Below, piece by piece: positions 14,502-26,783 of a stretch of DNA of 64,000 nt. Origin of the DNA: Parapristionchus giblindavisi (Eukaryota > Nematoda > Chromadorea > Rhabditida > Diplogasteridae); NCBI GenBank assembly GCA_943737045.1, contig CALSFV010000101.1, forward strand, positions 1-64,000. Direction: 5' to 3'. Positions within the stretch are counted from its first letter, which is position 1. Each line of letters starts with the position of its first letter. Under the pieces are notes generated by a model. That model saw only the letters and a program-made list of their open reading frames with translations, did not search any database and was not told the DNA's origin. The position numbers and the translations under genes were made by a program.

Positions 14502-17500
14502 CTAAACATCATATTCATCATCTTCATCAATCTTATTCATTTCTCCTCCTTGGAATACACCAAATGATTGTTGTTGTACTTGTTGTCCCATTGATACCAT
14601 TTGAGCTGCTAATTGATCTTGACGAGCCTTAATCAATAATATCAAAGATCAAAGATCAATGAATGAATGAATCCCTTTTATTCTATCCTAACAACCAGAC
14701 TTACGAGAGAAAAGAATGAATAATAATGAATAGACTACAGTATATTCTATTTCTCTCTTTCACTATATCCATTATATTGTCTTATTCATTCATTCTCTTC
14801 TCTATTCTACTGTATCTCTTCCTCATCTCTCCGTCTCCTTCTCCTTCTCCTTCTACCTTCGTTCATTCTATTCATGGATACAAGTTGAGTCCACTTCAAG
14901 ACATCTGAGTAGACAATTCAAAACGGACTATGAAGAGATGAAGATGAGAGAGGAGGAGGGGAGAGGGAGGGGAGAGGGAGAGGGAGAGGAGGAGGGGAGA
15001 GGGAGAGGGAGAGGAGAGGGAGAGGGAGAGGGAGAGGAGAGGAGGGGGGAGGATGACATGGAATGGAGTAAAAGACTAAGAAAGGAGTAGAATGAAGAAG
15101 AAAAGGAAGAGTGATGAAAAGACAGCAGACAACTTCTTCTTCTCTCTTCTATCTTATCTCTATCTTCATTTAGTTTCTCATAAAATCCCCGAATTGTCAC
15201 TCAATTTGAGAATCCGAATTACTTAGTCCCTCTCCCTCCATCTCCCTCTCCCTCTCCCTTTACTTCTTTGACTTCCAATTCATTCTTTAATAGATATGTG
15301 AACTATTTCAATTCCTCTTCGTATCATATAGATACATAGTATATTTTTCTATTCTCTTCATATATCATATCATTCTTCTTCCTCTCATCTACAATGACTC
15401 CTTCTATTCAACACGTATTCAATCTATACAAGTAGATCAACAAATGAACTCTTCTTCTAATCATCTATAATCTCTATCTCCATCTATCATTCTTCTTCTT
15501 CTCTCATAATTCAGTAACAAAATGACATAACTTCTCCATCTTCATTCATTCATTCAATATTTATTTATATAACAATTCCATCTTCATTCATTCATTAATC
15601 CATCTATGGGAATATTCTTCATCTTCACTCATCAACACAGATCAACCCATACTTATCCTCCTCTCCTCTTCTCCCTCTCCCTCTCTCTCCCTCTCCCCTC
15701 TCCCCTTCATCTCCTCCCTCTCCTTCTTCCCTACTCCTAATTTCTGAAAAAAAAGCACAGTTCTTCATCATCTTCTATCATCCATTCATTCCATCTCTCC
15801 ATAGGTCGAAAAGTATATTACAAAGTACCAAGTCTGACAGCATTTTGAGCTAAAATTTCTAAAAAAATCGTAAAATTTTGAAAACAGATAACCTAGATAT
15901 TCGACCTATGCATCTCTTTCTTCTTCTTCTTCTTCTTCTTCTCATCGTCTCTATTTCATATATATCCACTGTAGATAGAATAAGAAGAGAGAGAGAGAGG
16001 ATGGGACACTGACTCGAGTCACTTACTATCATATCCTATTCCTCCTTCCATCCCTAACTCTCCCCTCTCCCTCTCCCTCTCCCTCTCCCCCTCCCTCTCC
16101 CTCTCCCCCTCTCCCTCTCCCTCTCCCTCTCCCTCTCCCTCTCCCCCCTCCCCCTCCCTCTCCCTTCCTCCTCTTCCCTCTCCCTCTCCAACCTTCTCTT
16201 CCTCTCTTTCGACGCACTAATGTTTCTGATTTGTTTATCGTCCATAAGCATGTGTGTGAAAGAAAAAGAAGAGAAAAGACATGTCTCTACTTGGAGAGAT
16301 GATGATGGATAAAGACGGAGAGAGGGAGAGGGAGAGGGAGAGGGAGGGGGAGAGGGAGAGGGAGGAGAGAGGGAGAGGGACAGGGAGGAGAGAGGGAGAG
16401 GGACAGGGAGGAGAGAGGGAGAGGGAGAGGGAGAGGGAGAGGGAGGAGAGAGGGAGAGGGAGAGGGAGAGACTCCAGAAGAATAAGAAGGACAAAGGAGC
16501 AAATGAGCTATAATTGAAAGTACAAATTTCTTTTCTATCTCAACTATTTCTAACTTTCGATATAAGTATAAGTATTCTATTCTAATCTATTTCTAACTTT
16601 GAATATTCTATTCTATTTACAATTCAGTAGATTAACTAGAAAGAGAGAGAGAGATAGAAGAGTGATAGAGTAATTGATCCTCCCTTCTCTATCTCTATTG
16701 TAATGGATAAATGAATAGATGATTAAGAAGAAGAGTATGTCCATTCTATCTCTTTATCTATACTCTTTATATCTCATTCGTCTATCAATCAAATACTAAA
16801 CCATATCTACCGTACTCCATTCCATCTCCATCTCCTTCATCTCTTACTCATGATCTCATACTATATCCTTGATATCATTTAATTAACCTCATATGAATCA
16901 TCATCTCCTCTTATACTTCATTCATTCATTCATATTCATCTATTCATTCAATCATTTCTCCGATCCAATTCAATCACTTTTCCACTTCTCTTTCATCTTT
17001 ATCTCTACGAGAGACAACGGTATCCACTCACTCACATCTTTCTCTCCCTCTCCCTCTCCTTCTCCTTCTCCCTCTCCCTCTCCCTCTCCCTCTCCCTCTC
17101 CTTCTCCCTCTTCAGGTAGTCATATCTACAATCGTCATAATCATCTCCATATTCAATGATGAGTCTATTCCTTCTTCTTCTTCTTCTTCTATTCCTTCTA
17201 TATCCTTTATCCTTTCATCTTCTTCCTCTAGATCATCACTTTCTTCATTCATTTATTCCTTCATTCGTTGTTAGCCCATGTGGTGTTCCTCTCTCCCTCT
17301 CCCTCTCCCTCTCCCTCTCCCTATCCATCTTCATGTCTCTCCCTCTCCCTCTCCCTCTCCCTCTCCCTTCCTCTCCCTCTCCCTTTCCCTCTCCCTTCCT
17401 CTCCCTCTCCCTCTCCCTTCCTCTCCCTCTCCCTCTCCCTCTCCCTTCCTCTCCCTCTCCCTCTCCCTCTCCCTCTCCCTTCCTCTCCCTCTCCCTCTCC

Positions 17501-20500
17501 CTTCCTCTCCCTCTCCCTTCCTCTCCTTAACTTCTCATCCTTCATCTTTTCACACTTCTCTCATTATACATGATCATATATTCTTCATTTCATCTTTCTA
17601 CTTTCAATACTTTCATTTACTATTTTATCATTCCATTCATATCATATATGATCTCATTCACATCTAACTAAACACTACTCTATATAATACATCTTCTGAA
17701 TGATTCATAATATGAAATGATAACCTTTTCAATCAATTGTTGTTGCATAGCATATAATTCTTCTTCTGGAATTCCACATTTATCCAATCGAGAATTCTTT
17801 CGTCGTAACTATAATCAATCTATCTAATTACTCTTACTCATATCAATAAAAGTAAACGATTATGGTCTATACTATAATTAGATTATATTAAGGCTACAGT
17901 AATCCCCATATACCTATCTATATCATCTTATTGCTTGTCTTATCATACTATACATTATTCATCTCTCCCCTCTATTCCTCTTTTCATTTGAACATTTTGT
18001 ATCATATGGATTCATTACATGATTCATATCAAATGAATGGATTAGATTAGACTAGAGACATAATACATAATCCAATTCATTCATCAATCATTATAATCAA
18101 TAATATATCTATGTACACAGTTTTATATTGTAAGGATACTACAATTTCCATCCAATTATCATTGAATCTTCTATAAATAATATAAATTTGAATAAGAATA
18201 TGAACCTTCTTTTCCGCTTGAACTTTACATTCTCCTAATACAGAATCAGCCGCTTCTATGTAATCAGGAGGAAAATATAGATTTGAAAGAGCTGAAAAGA
18301 TCAAAGATCAAAGATCATTATTCAAAGTTACTAATCTATTAAGATTATAATCAATGAAATATCTCATATTGTGAACACTGAATCTCTCCCTATATCTCTT
18401 CCTTCTTCTGTATCTTTCTATCTATCTCTTTCTTCCATTAAGTTATCTCTAGAGGGGCTTCATATCCTCCTCTTCCTCTTCATTCTATTCATCCCAATTC
18501 ATTCATATTTATCTATTCTACTTTATTATATTCTCTTCTTTATCATAATAAGTTAGTAATATGATATCATCATCTACTTCAATATCTTCTTTCTCTATAG
18601 TATATGATATACAATCATATCGATGTATCATCTTCATCATCAACTTCTTCATTCTCTCCATTCTATCTATACATATAACAGGAGTCAAAGATTAATCCTA
18701 ATCGTTTATCCTTTCTATTCCAACTCTTCAATAGATGATCATCAATCATTGGAATACATTCAATGATATGAATGGAATAATCTATACATCTATCCATATA
18801 TATCGTTATCTTTAATAACCCCTCTATCCATATTCTCCCTTCTGGATCTCCTCTAACCATTTATATATCTAATAGTTCCATCAGAAAAAAAATACGATTA
18901 GAATGAATGGTATGCTAATCCATTCATTCATTTCAGAGATGAATATGCAGGGGGAAGGCTATGCGCAATTTTTTCAAATTCAACTGGAACTTCTCCAATT
19001 TTTGCGAGGCAATGACCCGATGGAAAGACAAAGATGTGTGCAAAAATATTCATTTTCACGAACCCACCATGATTCATTTCTATCTTCTCCCATTAATCTT
19101 ATCTCTTTTCATATCCTCTTCTCATATTCATTCACTTTATCACTAATTAAGACTCCGAAAGAGCTCTGTCTTCAACTGAGAACAAAGACAATACCATACA
19201 TTTTCAGTACCCTCGCCGTTTATTTTTATATAGTGGGTCAATTCTCAAAAAATAGGGTGGGTTGATTCACAAAATTCGTTATTTTCGCTTAAAAATCGTC
19301 ATTTTCAGCTTCCCTTTTTTATCAAGTGGCCTAAAATGGACCTTATATAGTGGGTCAATCCTCGTACTGCGAGGGTATGGCAATGTATGGACAATACACC
19401 ATATCTTCCCCTCTCTCTCCCTCTCCCTCCTCCTCCTCTCTCCCTCTTCCTCTTCCCCAACCATCACCTCTTCTTCCATTCATTCTCCCAAACACTCCTT
19501 TGCTTTCCAACACTTTTTCCTTCATTCTGTACACTTAGCAGTGAAGAATAGAAAGAAGAATACGAAGATGAGGTACACTGAGAGAGAGAGAGGGAGAGAG
19601 ATGGAGAGGAAGGGAAGGAGAGGGAGAGGGAGAGAAGGAGAGGGAGAGAGAAGGAGAGGGAGGGAGATGGAGAGGAAGGGAAGGAGAGGGAGAGGGAGAG
19701 AAGGAGAGGGAGAGAGAAGGAGAGGGAGGGAGATGGAGAGGAAGGGAAGGAGAGGGAGAGGGAGAGAAGGAGAGGGAGAGAGAAGGAGAGGAAGGGAAGG
19801 AGAGGGAGAGGGAGAGAGGGAGGTAGACTGAGAGGAAGGGAAGGAGAGGGAGAGGGAGAGAGAGGGAGAGGGAGAGGGAGAGAAGGAGAGGGAGAAGCAG
19901 AAAGGAAAGAAATGAAATAGGTTGACAGTAAGTTAAATAGAATGGTATAGAATAACATTATCTTTCATTGTTAGTTTGTCTTTTCTTTTCTTCCATTCAA
20001 TATCAATCCATAATAGGAGCTATTTATATAGAATAGAAGAAGAAGAAGAAAAGGAATAGATTGAAACAACTATATTCATTCTATTCCTCATTTCATTCTA
20101 TCATATATATGACTACTTCCCCTTCTCATAGATAGAAAGATCATAATATTCATAAACTGATTACTTTTATTCTCTCTTTCTTCATATATCCAATGTTTTC
20201 ATATTCCTCCCCCTTCTTCTTCTTCTTCTTCTTCTTTTACAATCATTCATTCTTTCTATACAGTCCTCTCAATTTATTCTTATATTTCCCATTTTGATCT
20301 ATTTCCCCAAAGACGAACAAATTATAAATGAACCATCTCAGAATAGAAAAGAGTCCATAACTCAAATGTAACGATCTCCTCCTTCTCCCTATATATCTCT
20401 CATTCATTCATTGAATGATCAATATAAGTCAATTGAATCCATTCATATATCAATTCATGTATCTTCATTCATTAGTCCTCCTCCTCCTCCTCCTCTTTCT

Positions 20501-22799
20501 TCTCCATCCTCCCTTCCTTTCTTCATTATCTCATTATCCCTGTCTAACTCTTCTGTTGTCCACTACAAGAATGACGAGAATAGTTGAGAACTATCCAACT
20601 ATGTGAGGTATGAAGGAGAGAAGGAGAGGGAGAGATCATCATAGAGGGAGAGGTACAGGGAACTCCATTCTACAGGGGGCCATCAGAAAAAAATGATTAA
20701 AAGGTTCATTTTAAAAGGGGGGACATTCCATGGCAGCGCACGAATTTCGGAAATTATTCATCGAAACGTATTTTTTGCTGGAGGGCACTCCCCCCCATGT
20801 ATGGAGATGACCATAGAAGAAGAGGGACAAGTTAAATGAGAATAGGCATCGGAGAGAAGTGAAAAGCGAGAATAGTAGTGAGGGAGAGGAAGAGGGAGAG
20901 GGAGAGGGGAGAGGGAGAGAGTGAGGGGGAGGAGAGAGAGAGAGAGGGTAGATATCTCTCATTTCTTCTTCCTTCTTCATCTATCTATTCAGATACTCAT
21001 TTAAACATGACAGTATAAGAATGAATCATTCTTCTATCTCTCTCTCTATCTTCTAATCATAATCTCTTATCTCATCCATTTCTATCTATATCTCAATTCC
21101 TTCCCTTCTTCCTCCTCTCTATAACTAATCATATTCTCATATTCATCTTCATTCCATACCATATCTACTATATTCTTATTTCTTCATATATTCTTCCTCT
21201 TCTCTCTAATAACTATTATATTTATCGTCCTTACTCATATTCCAATGGTCACATTTCTTAATACATACAACAATTCATTCTATCTCTATCTCAAATCTCT
21301 AATTCTTATCAATACTATACTATTACAATTACTTCCTAAACCAATTGATATGATATGAAGATACCTTTCCTAACATGTTCATGATATATAGTCTTCCTCT
21401 GATCAGTAGAGGATATGGTCTGTGCCTCTCTTGATATATGTTTCACAAATTCAACACATATAAGATTGAATAATTCTCTTGCTTCATTTGCTATTCGAAT
21501 ATCCGGAATGACCTCCTGTAATGAAGATTAGAGATTAGAGTAGAGACAGACATCAATCATCCCTATTTCATTTGATCATCAAACTAAATATATTCATTTA
21601 TTCATACTTTATTTATCCATTCTCTATTCTTATAGAAAAGGAATGAATGGATATGAATGAATTGATTCAATCAATCATTTTATCATCATTTACATATCAC
21701 ATGTATGAATACACTTGATATCATACAATATCTATTACATTTCCTCTCTTATCATAATCCATTCCTTCTCTTTCTCTTCTATTCACGTGGTTAATCTCAT
21801 TCATTCATATATACAGTAGATACAAGTATAATCTATATCATTCTATGATACTTCATCTACTCTATATCATTCTTATTCATATCTCTTCATCTCATCTATC
21901 ATCTCTTCTCCTCTATCTATTTCTACCTCTACTTTTCTTCATTTTGACTCTAAAATGGTTGGAACACACATCTTTCAACTTCTTCCTCTATATCTTCTAC
22001 CCCACTATTATCACTCTCTCCTCTCTCCATATACTCTTTGTATATCTAAACTCTTCCTTCTTCATTCATTCCATCACAATGTCCTCTCTATCCATACATA
22101 TCACTATCTCTTCTTCCTCTTATATCACTTTACTTCCATTCTATTCATCTATCTTCATATACTTCTATTCATTCATTCAATCTCTTCAATATTCATTCTC
22201 ATCACTTAAATACATCAAATAATCCATTCACTCTTCTTCTACTTAGACATCGTTTTCTAACTATGCTTACACTAATCACCCGACAAAGACACCGATTACC
22301 CTACCTCTCCCTCTCTCCCTCTCCCTCCTCCTCCCTCTCCCTCTCTCCATCCATAGTTGATAATGTGACGACGTGCATACATAGTTCATCTATTCTCTCA
22401 TATAATTCATTCATATTCATTCAATGATATAATTAATATACTCACGTATATCATCCACCTACTCTTCAATCTAATTCAATCACTCCAATCTAAACCAAAT
22501 AACAACTCATACATTTTTTTTCAACTCATATTTGCAGAACTATAAACTGACCCGTAATTTTATAAACTTACCATATTGCGCTAAAATTGCTTATTTTCCG
22601 TTTTGCATTTCTTCGGCAAACGTCACCCATTTTTATAAGCCGACCACTTAATAAACTAACCCGTGCCCATAATAAGGGTCCTCGGAAATATATGTAACAA
22701 CTAATGATTATAATGGAATAATGATATATGAAAGTGTACCTTAATAATTTGATTCAATCCTTTCTGTGGTAGACCAACCTCATTGTCTTCATCTGCCAT
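14502..22799 (-). CDS. dr1: DR1 / NC2-beta, TBP-associated repressor
   Basis: Histone-fold subunit of negative cofactor 2. With NC2-alpha (DRAP1) it binds TBP on DNA and blocks TFIIA/TFIIB entry, so it represses RNA polymerase II initiation in the nucleus. Exons in gene order: 22799-22740, 21515-21365, 18291-18206, 17808-17725, 14627-14502. These give 169 codons with TAG (168 aa; human DR1 has 176). The histone fold covers about residues 10-95, with phrases that match DR1 closely (LPQKGLNQIIK, IPDIRIANEARELF, GIPEEELYAMQQQL). A Gln-rich segment follows, then an acidic tail ending DEDDEYDV. The ATG directly follows a TAG acceptor (complement of 22800-22802), suggesting a 5' UTR intron or a trans-splice site. 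Two introns of about 3.1 kb are much longer than those of the neighbours and are filled with C/T or A/G repeats and small transposons. Confidence 0.95.
14628..17724. repeat. DR1 last intron, repeat-filled
   Basis: Holds a purine tract (14938-15050, GGGAGA type), pyrimidine tracts (15655-15730, 16060-16190), a purine (GGGAGA)n tract (16316-16470), (CTCCCT)n at 17040-17112 and a mixed CTCCCT/CTTCCT array at 17288-17527. The same hexamer occurs on both strands in one intron, so the pre-mRNA contains complementary G-rich and C-rich blocks. A hAT-like MITE sits at 15800-15910. Confidence 0.85.
15800..15910. mobile_element. hAT-like MITE, family A (CATAGGTCG ends), copy 1
   Basis: 111-bp element with inverted ends CATAGGTCGAA / TATTCGACCTATG. 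Flanks 15792-15799 (CATCTCTC) and 15911-15918 (CATCTCTT) match at 7 of 8 positions, as expected for an aged 8-bp hAT target duplication. Related copies are at 33123 and 36209. Confidence 0.8.
19195..19389. mobile_element. hAT-like MITE, family B (CATACATTTTC ends), copy 1
   Basis: 195-bp element starting CATACATTTTCAGTACCCTC and ending GGGTATGGCAATGTATG. It is flanked by a perfect 8-bp duplication, GACAATAC, at 19187-19194 and 19390-19397. TATATAGTGGGTC occurs near both ends. No coding capacity. Confidence 0.85.
19580..19905. repeat. Purine minisatellite with 66-bp higher-order unit
   Basis: GGGAGA/GGAGAG-rich tract. ATGGAGAGGAAGGG recurs at 19601, 19667 and 19733, exactly 66 bp apart, so a 66-bp unit (22 codons in frame) is repeated three times before degenerating. 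Confidence 0.85.
21516..22739. other. DR1 intron 1
   Basis: 1.2-kb intron after the 20-codon first exon. AT-rich with a C/T patch at 22305-22345 and a family B MITE at 22508-22694. No other structure seen. Confidence 0.6.
22508..22694. mobile_element. hAT-like MITE, family B, copy 2
   Basis: 187-bp element starting CATACATTTTTTTTC and ending CTCGGAAATATATG. It has a perfect 8-bp duplication TAACAACT at 22500-22507 and 22695-22702. ATAAACTGACCC near the left end and ATAAACTAACCC near the right end resemble the internal motif of copy 1. Confidence 0.8.
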
Positions 22800-23367
22800 C
22801 TATAATCAATAATCAATATTAATATCTCTATCTCTATTCTTATCATTATCTATCATCAATACATCTATCCATCTATCATATCAATATCTCATCCCATCCT
22901 ATTCAACCATTCATTCATTCATTCTTTTCAACTACGTTCAAATTTACTTCAGATGAACTTATTTTTTAAACAATATCTCCATCTATTCTCACACTCTTTT
23001 TGTTCTTCCTTATTCTTCACTCCCCCTCATACCCCACCCCTCTCCCCTCCCTTTCTCAATCCTCCTCCTCCTTTATTCTTTGAATGGAGATCATTTGTTG
23101 CAGTATCCTTCCATTCATCTCAATCATTCCCTTATCTTCATCTATCTATCATTTATTCTATTCAATCTTTTAACTCCTCCTTCTTCTTCCATCTACTCAA
23201 TCATTCCTTTGTATCATCTCTTCTATTCCATTCTATCATCTAACGACTCACAAGTCTTTTCCTTCCGTCTCTTCTCTATTTCATCCATTCTTTCCATCTT
23301 CATCTACCATATCTCCATATCAATTGTACTATCTAATAATCTATTCTAGATTGGTTCAATATCTTCA
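22800..23367. promoter_or_regulatory. Shared upstream region of DR1 (-) and GPCR (+)
   Basis: 568 bp between two divergent start codons, so it should contain both promoters. AT-rich with C/T runs. No TATA box or other element can be named with confidence. Confidence 0.4.
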
Positions 23368-25615
23368 ATGAATGGGAGTCTTCTAACTCCCTCTCCATCT
23401 CCATCTCCATCACAAATCACAGCCAATACTATCAATACTATTGCATATATCTACGTACTTCCTGTAGTATGTATACTCGGAATAGTGGGTATGTATCCTA
23501 ACCATCAATACATCTACCGTAACCATACAGTAACCTATTGATTAAGGGAATATCACCAATTTGATAGTATTAGCATCTCGACGATTACGAGCTGTATCAT
23601 ATATGTATCTTCGTGCATTAGCTGTAGCTGATCTATTATGTATGATATTCGTCCTTTGTTTTGTATCACTCGAAATGGCCGAATCTAATGTAAGTATTCA
23701 TTCTAATCATATCATTTTCAATAATCATCACAAGGTTTACGAATGTACAAATACTATATGATATCATTATGTTTATCCCATTGCTGTTACTCAAAAACGA
23801 ACATTCTCACGCATTTCATCAGAACGCAAACAAAAAGGTTATTGCATAAGTAGGATGACAGAGATAGCCCCGAAAATATTGATTCCATCCTTTATCTCTC
23901 TAAATATATAGACAATTCAATAGAATAATTCCTTGTTTCTACACTTTTGGTTCATCTTCGATACATTAGAACGGAAGGAAGGGGACAAATCTCATGAATA
24001 TTGGAATAGAACCAATTACTTCCTATATCCATCTCTATTTATGTCTCTATCCATCCACATATGTCTACTACATATCATTGAGAAAGAGAAAATGAACAAT
24101 AATCAAGATATCAACTACAATTATAACTACAATATCTATATTATATTTCAGTATGGCGATATAGTGACATCAATGAAAATCTATCAAATCTATCGAGTTC
24201 ATTTCATGTTGACTCTAATCAATTGGGCAGTTGGAACAGGTCAGTTATATATTATCATAAATCAATCGATAGAATATGATCCAAATACCGTAACCATTAA
24301 TTCCATTTAGGAGTATATGTAGTGGTTGCATTATCACTTGAGAGATTCGTCTCTATCGTATTTCCAATGCACTTTCGTACATGGAATTCACCAACAAGAG
24401 CAACAAAAGCAATAGCAGTAGCATATATTCTACCTGCTATATTATACTTTCCATATGGAATATGGAGGTATAGCATCCATCGATAGATATCGATATATTG
24501 ATTGATATCAACTGATTAACTAATCGATAATGTTGAGATATCAAGGAGTAACCAGATTCGATACAACTACTAATACAACAAAATGGACTGCAGATGATAC
24601 CAAATTGTACAAGACATTCGAATGGAATGTAAGTATTCTATCCCTTCAACTATACCAATTATTCATCCATTAATTTATTTATTCAATTTAGTTATATAAA
24701 TGGTTTCGTGAGACATGTCTTCGATTCGCCCCTATTATATTTCTTTGCATCATCAATGTAAAGATAATGTTAGCATTCAGAAGAAGACAAAAGATGTTCT
24801 CAAAATTGACCAAAAGGTACACTTAACAAAGCTCAAATGAAATGTTAATCATTGATCTTTTACAGGAAAGAAGTAAGTGGTTCTAAAGATGATACTCTCA
24901 TTTATATGTTGGGTGGTACAGTTATAATGTTCTTCATTTGTAATATCCCTGCAGCACTCAATCTATTATTCATTCAAGAGGTTTATTCAATATCTAATCA
25001 ATTCATTCATAGATATACTACATTACAGAAATTAAAGAAACGAGTAGACTATCAAATCTTTCGTGCAACAGCAAATATTCTTGAGATAGCTAATCATGCA
25101 TCACAATTCTATGTATTCTGTGCTTGTTCAAGTGATTATCGTACTACATTCCTTCTTAAATTTCCATGTTTCAAGAAGGCATACAGTCGGTTAGTCATTC
25201 AATCTCCTCTTCTATCTCATCTATCTAGTCTATCTCCTCATTCTCATCTATTCCTTTCCTATTCCTCTATCCATATCAGCTATAGCAACTCTTCCTCCAG
25301 TGGTACACTACGTAACATAGTCAAAAGGACTCAATCAATGATTACACGAGAAGATCGAGGAACTAATTCTGATGAGATCATACATACTAATTCACCCAAG
25401 AGACATCCAACATCTGGACAGGTTAATAATATCTATCATATCAATCAATATAATAAAGTATACTGTAGGTACGAATAGAATCAGATAGAATGGAAGTTCG
25501 ATTAGGTGATTGTGATGAAATAGATCAAAGTGATCATGATCAAGAATGTGATATATTATTACGACATAATCTAATAACTACGGCTACAACCAATGGAGAA
25601 AGTACATTCTTATGA
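23368..25615 (+). CDS. Rhodopsin-family GPCR, neuropeptide-receptor type
   Basis: Plasma-membrane seven-helix receptor. Exons: 23368-23488, 23547-23689, 24152-24239, 24311-24467, 24538-24628, 24692-24816, 24866-25189, 25280-25421, 25469-25615. The total is 446 codons with TGA (445 aa). TM1 ends with GN before ITNLIVLASRRL; TM2 carries LAVADLLC; TM3 ends ALSLERF, where ERF replaces DRY; TM6 is VIMFFICNIPAALNL; TM7 has NILEIANHASQFYVFC, with NHASQFY in place of NPxxY. This TM7 style is common in invertebrate FMRFamide-type receptors. The usual cysteine at the top of TM3 and its partner in extracellular loop 2 are both absent. The N-terminus is short, without a signal peptide; NTT in loop 2 could be glycosylated. 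The C-tail is Ser-rich then acidic. Ligand and ortholog are not identifiable from sequence alone. Confidence 0.88.
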
Positions 25616-26783
25616 TTATAATCTATCTATTCTATACCATCAATTACATTCATCTATAGTTCATATATAGATATAGATATAGACTATTCATTTATTCCCT
25701 TTCATATTGAATACGGTCATATTGTAATCAGGGCATTTCATACCATTCCTATCCTTTTATTATTCCATTATTCAATCAGACCATCCATTCTTCTTATTAT
25801 TATTCATTTCATTCCCTTTCATTTTATTCTCCTCCAATAACTCCTTTTCCCCATTCTTCATCTACGGTTTTCATTATTCATTAATCAATACGAGTATACA
25901 ATTATCGATCGCTTCATTCATATATTCCCAGTCTCACTTTCTATATGTCAAAACACTCAATCAAGCATTCAACCGGTTATTTCATTCCTAACACTAATAT
26001 TATTATATTATTGATATAATAAGATACGTAGAGTATACAAAGCTCACTTGATTAATCTATAATACGAGTATATAATGTAATTGATTAGGTATCATCATCC
26101 ACTTCATTCCCCTCATCATCATCCTTATTCCCTTCACTCCAATGACATTTTATCCCCTTTTAGAAAGAGATTACGGTATAAATCCTTCCTCTTTCTATTT
26201 AATCTCAATGTCTGAATAAAGTGAAGTTAACTTTGATTGAAAGAAGACAACAAAAGAATGAGAAAGAGAAGAGATAGATAGAATAGTAGATGGAATGGAA
26301 TCATCATGCAATACATCCTTCCCCCCACTCACTCAAATATACCATATGGTCACTTCATTTAATCAATAGATAGACTCACTCTTTATATCAAGATCAAGAT
26401 GATAGAACGGTGAAGGAGCTGAAATAATCAATCGATTCACAGTTATAGTTCACTTTATAATATTCATTGTATATAGATATAGATTACAGAGTATCAACTG
26501 AATACACGTACAACTATGGAAAAGTTTTGTAAAAAAATGATTTATTTTTATAAAAGGAGAACAACCACCGGATAAGCGAAGGTACAAGTATTTATGGTTT
26601 AAGTTGAAAAGAATAATGAATAAAGAGTATATTACATGTAGTACGAATGATATACAATCAATCATACACACATAGTACTGTACATTACAAATATATAACC
26701 AGTATAATCACAAATCAAACAAAACACATGAAAATACAAACTAATCTATTTATTAATATATACAAAATTGATCAATCAATCAA
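25616..26783. other. Intergenic, tail to tail between GPCR and TCAIM
   Basis: AT-rich spacer of 1.17 kb holding two 3' UTRs. No ORF with exon-like properties, no RNA gene and no repeat beyond short TCAA runs. Confidence 0.5.

Larger units (their letters stand above)
18292..21364. repeat. DR1 intron 2, repeat-filled
   Basis: About 3.1 kb. Contains a hAT-like MITE (19195-19389), a purine minisatellite with 66-bp higher-order period (19601-19800) inside a GGGAGA-rich block running to about 19905, and another purine block (20880-20950). The rest is AT-rich with C/T patches. No exon in phase was seen. Confidence 0.8.

Noticed and set aside
20660..20810. Possible fourth family B MITE (ends in CCATGTATGG)
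   Set aside because: The left end does not match the family tip and no 8-bp duplication is present.
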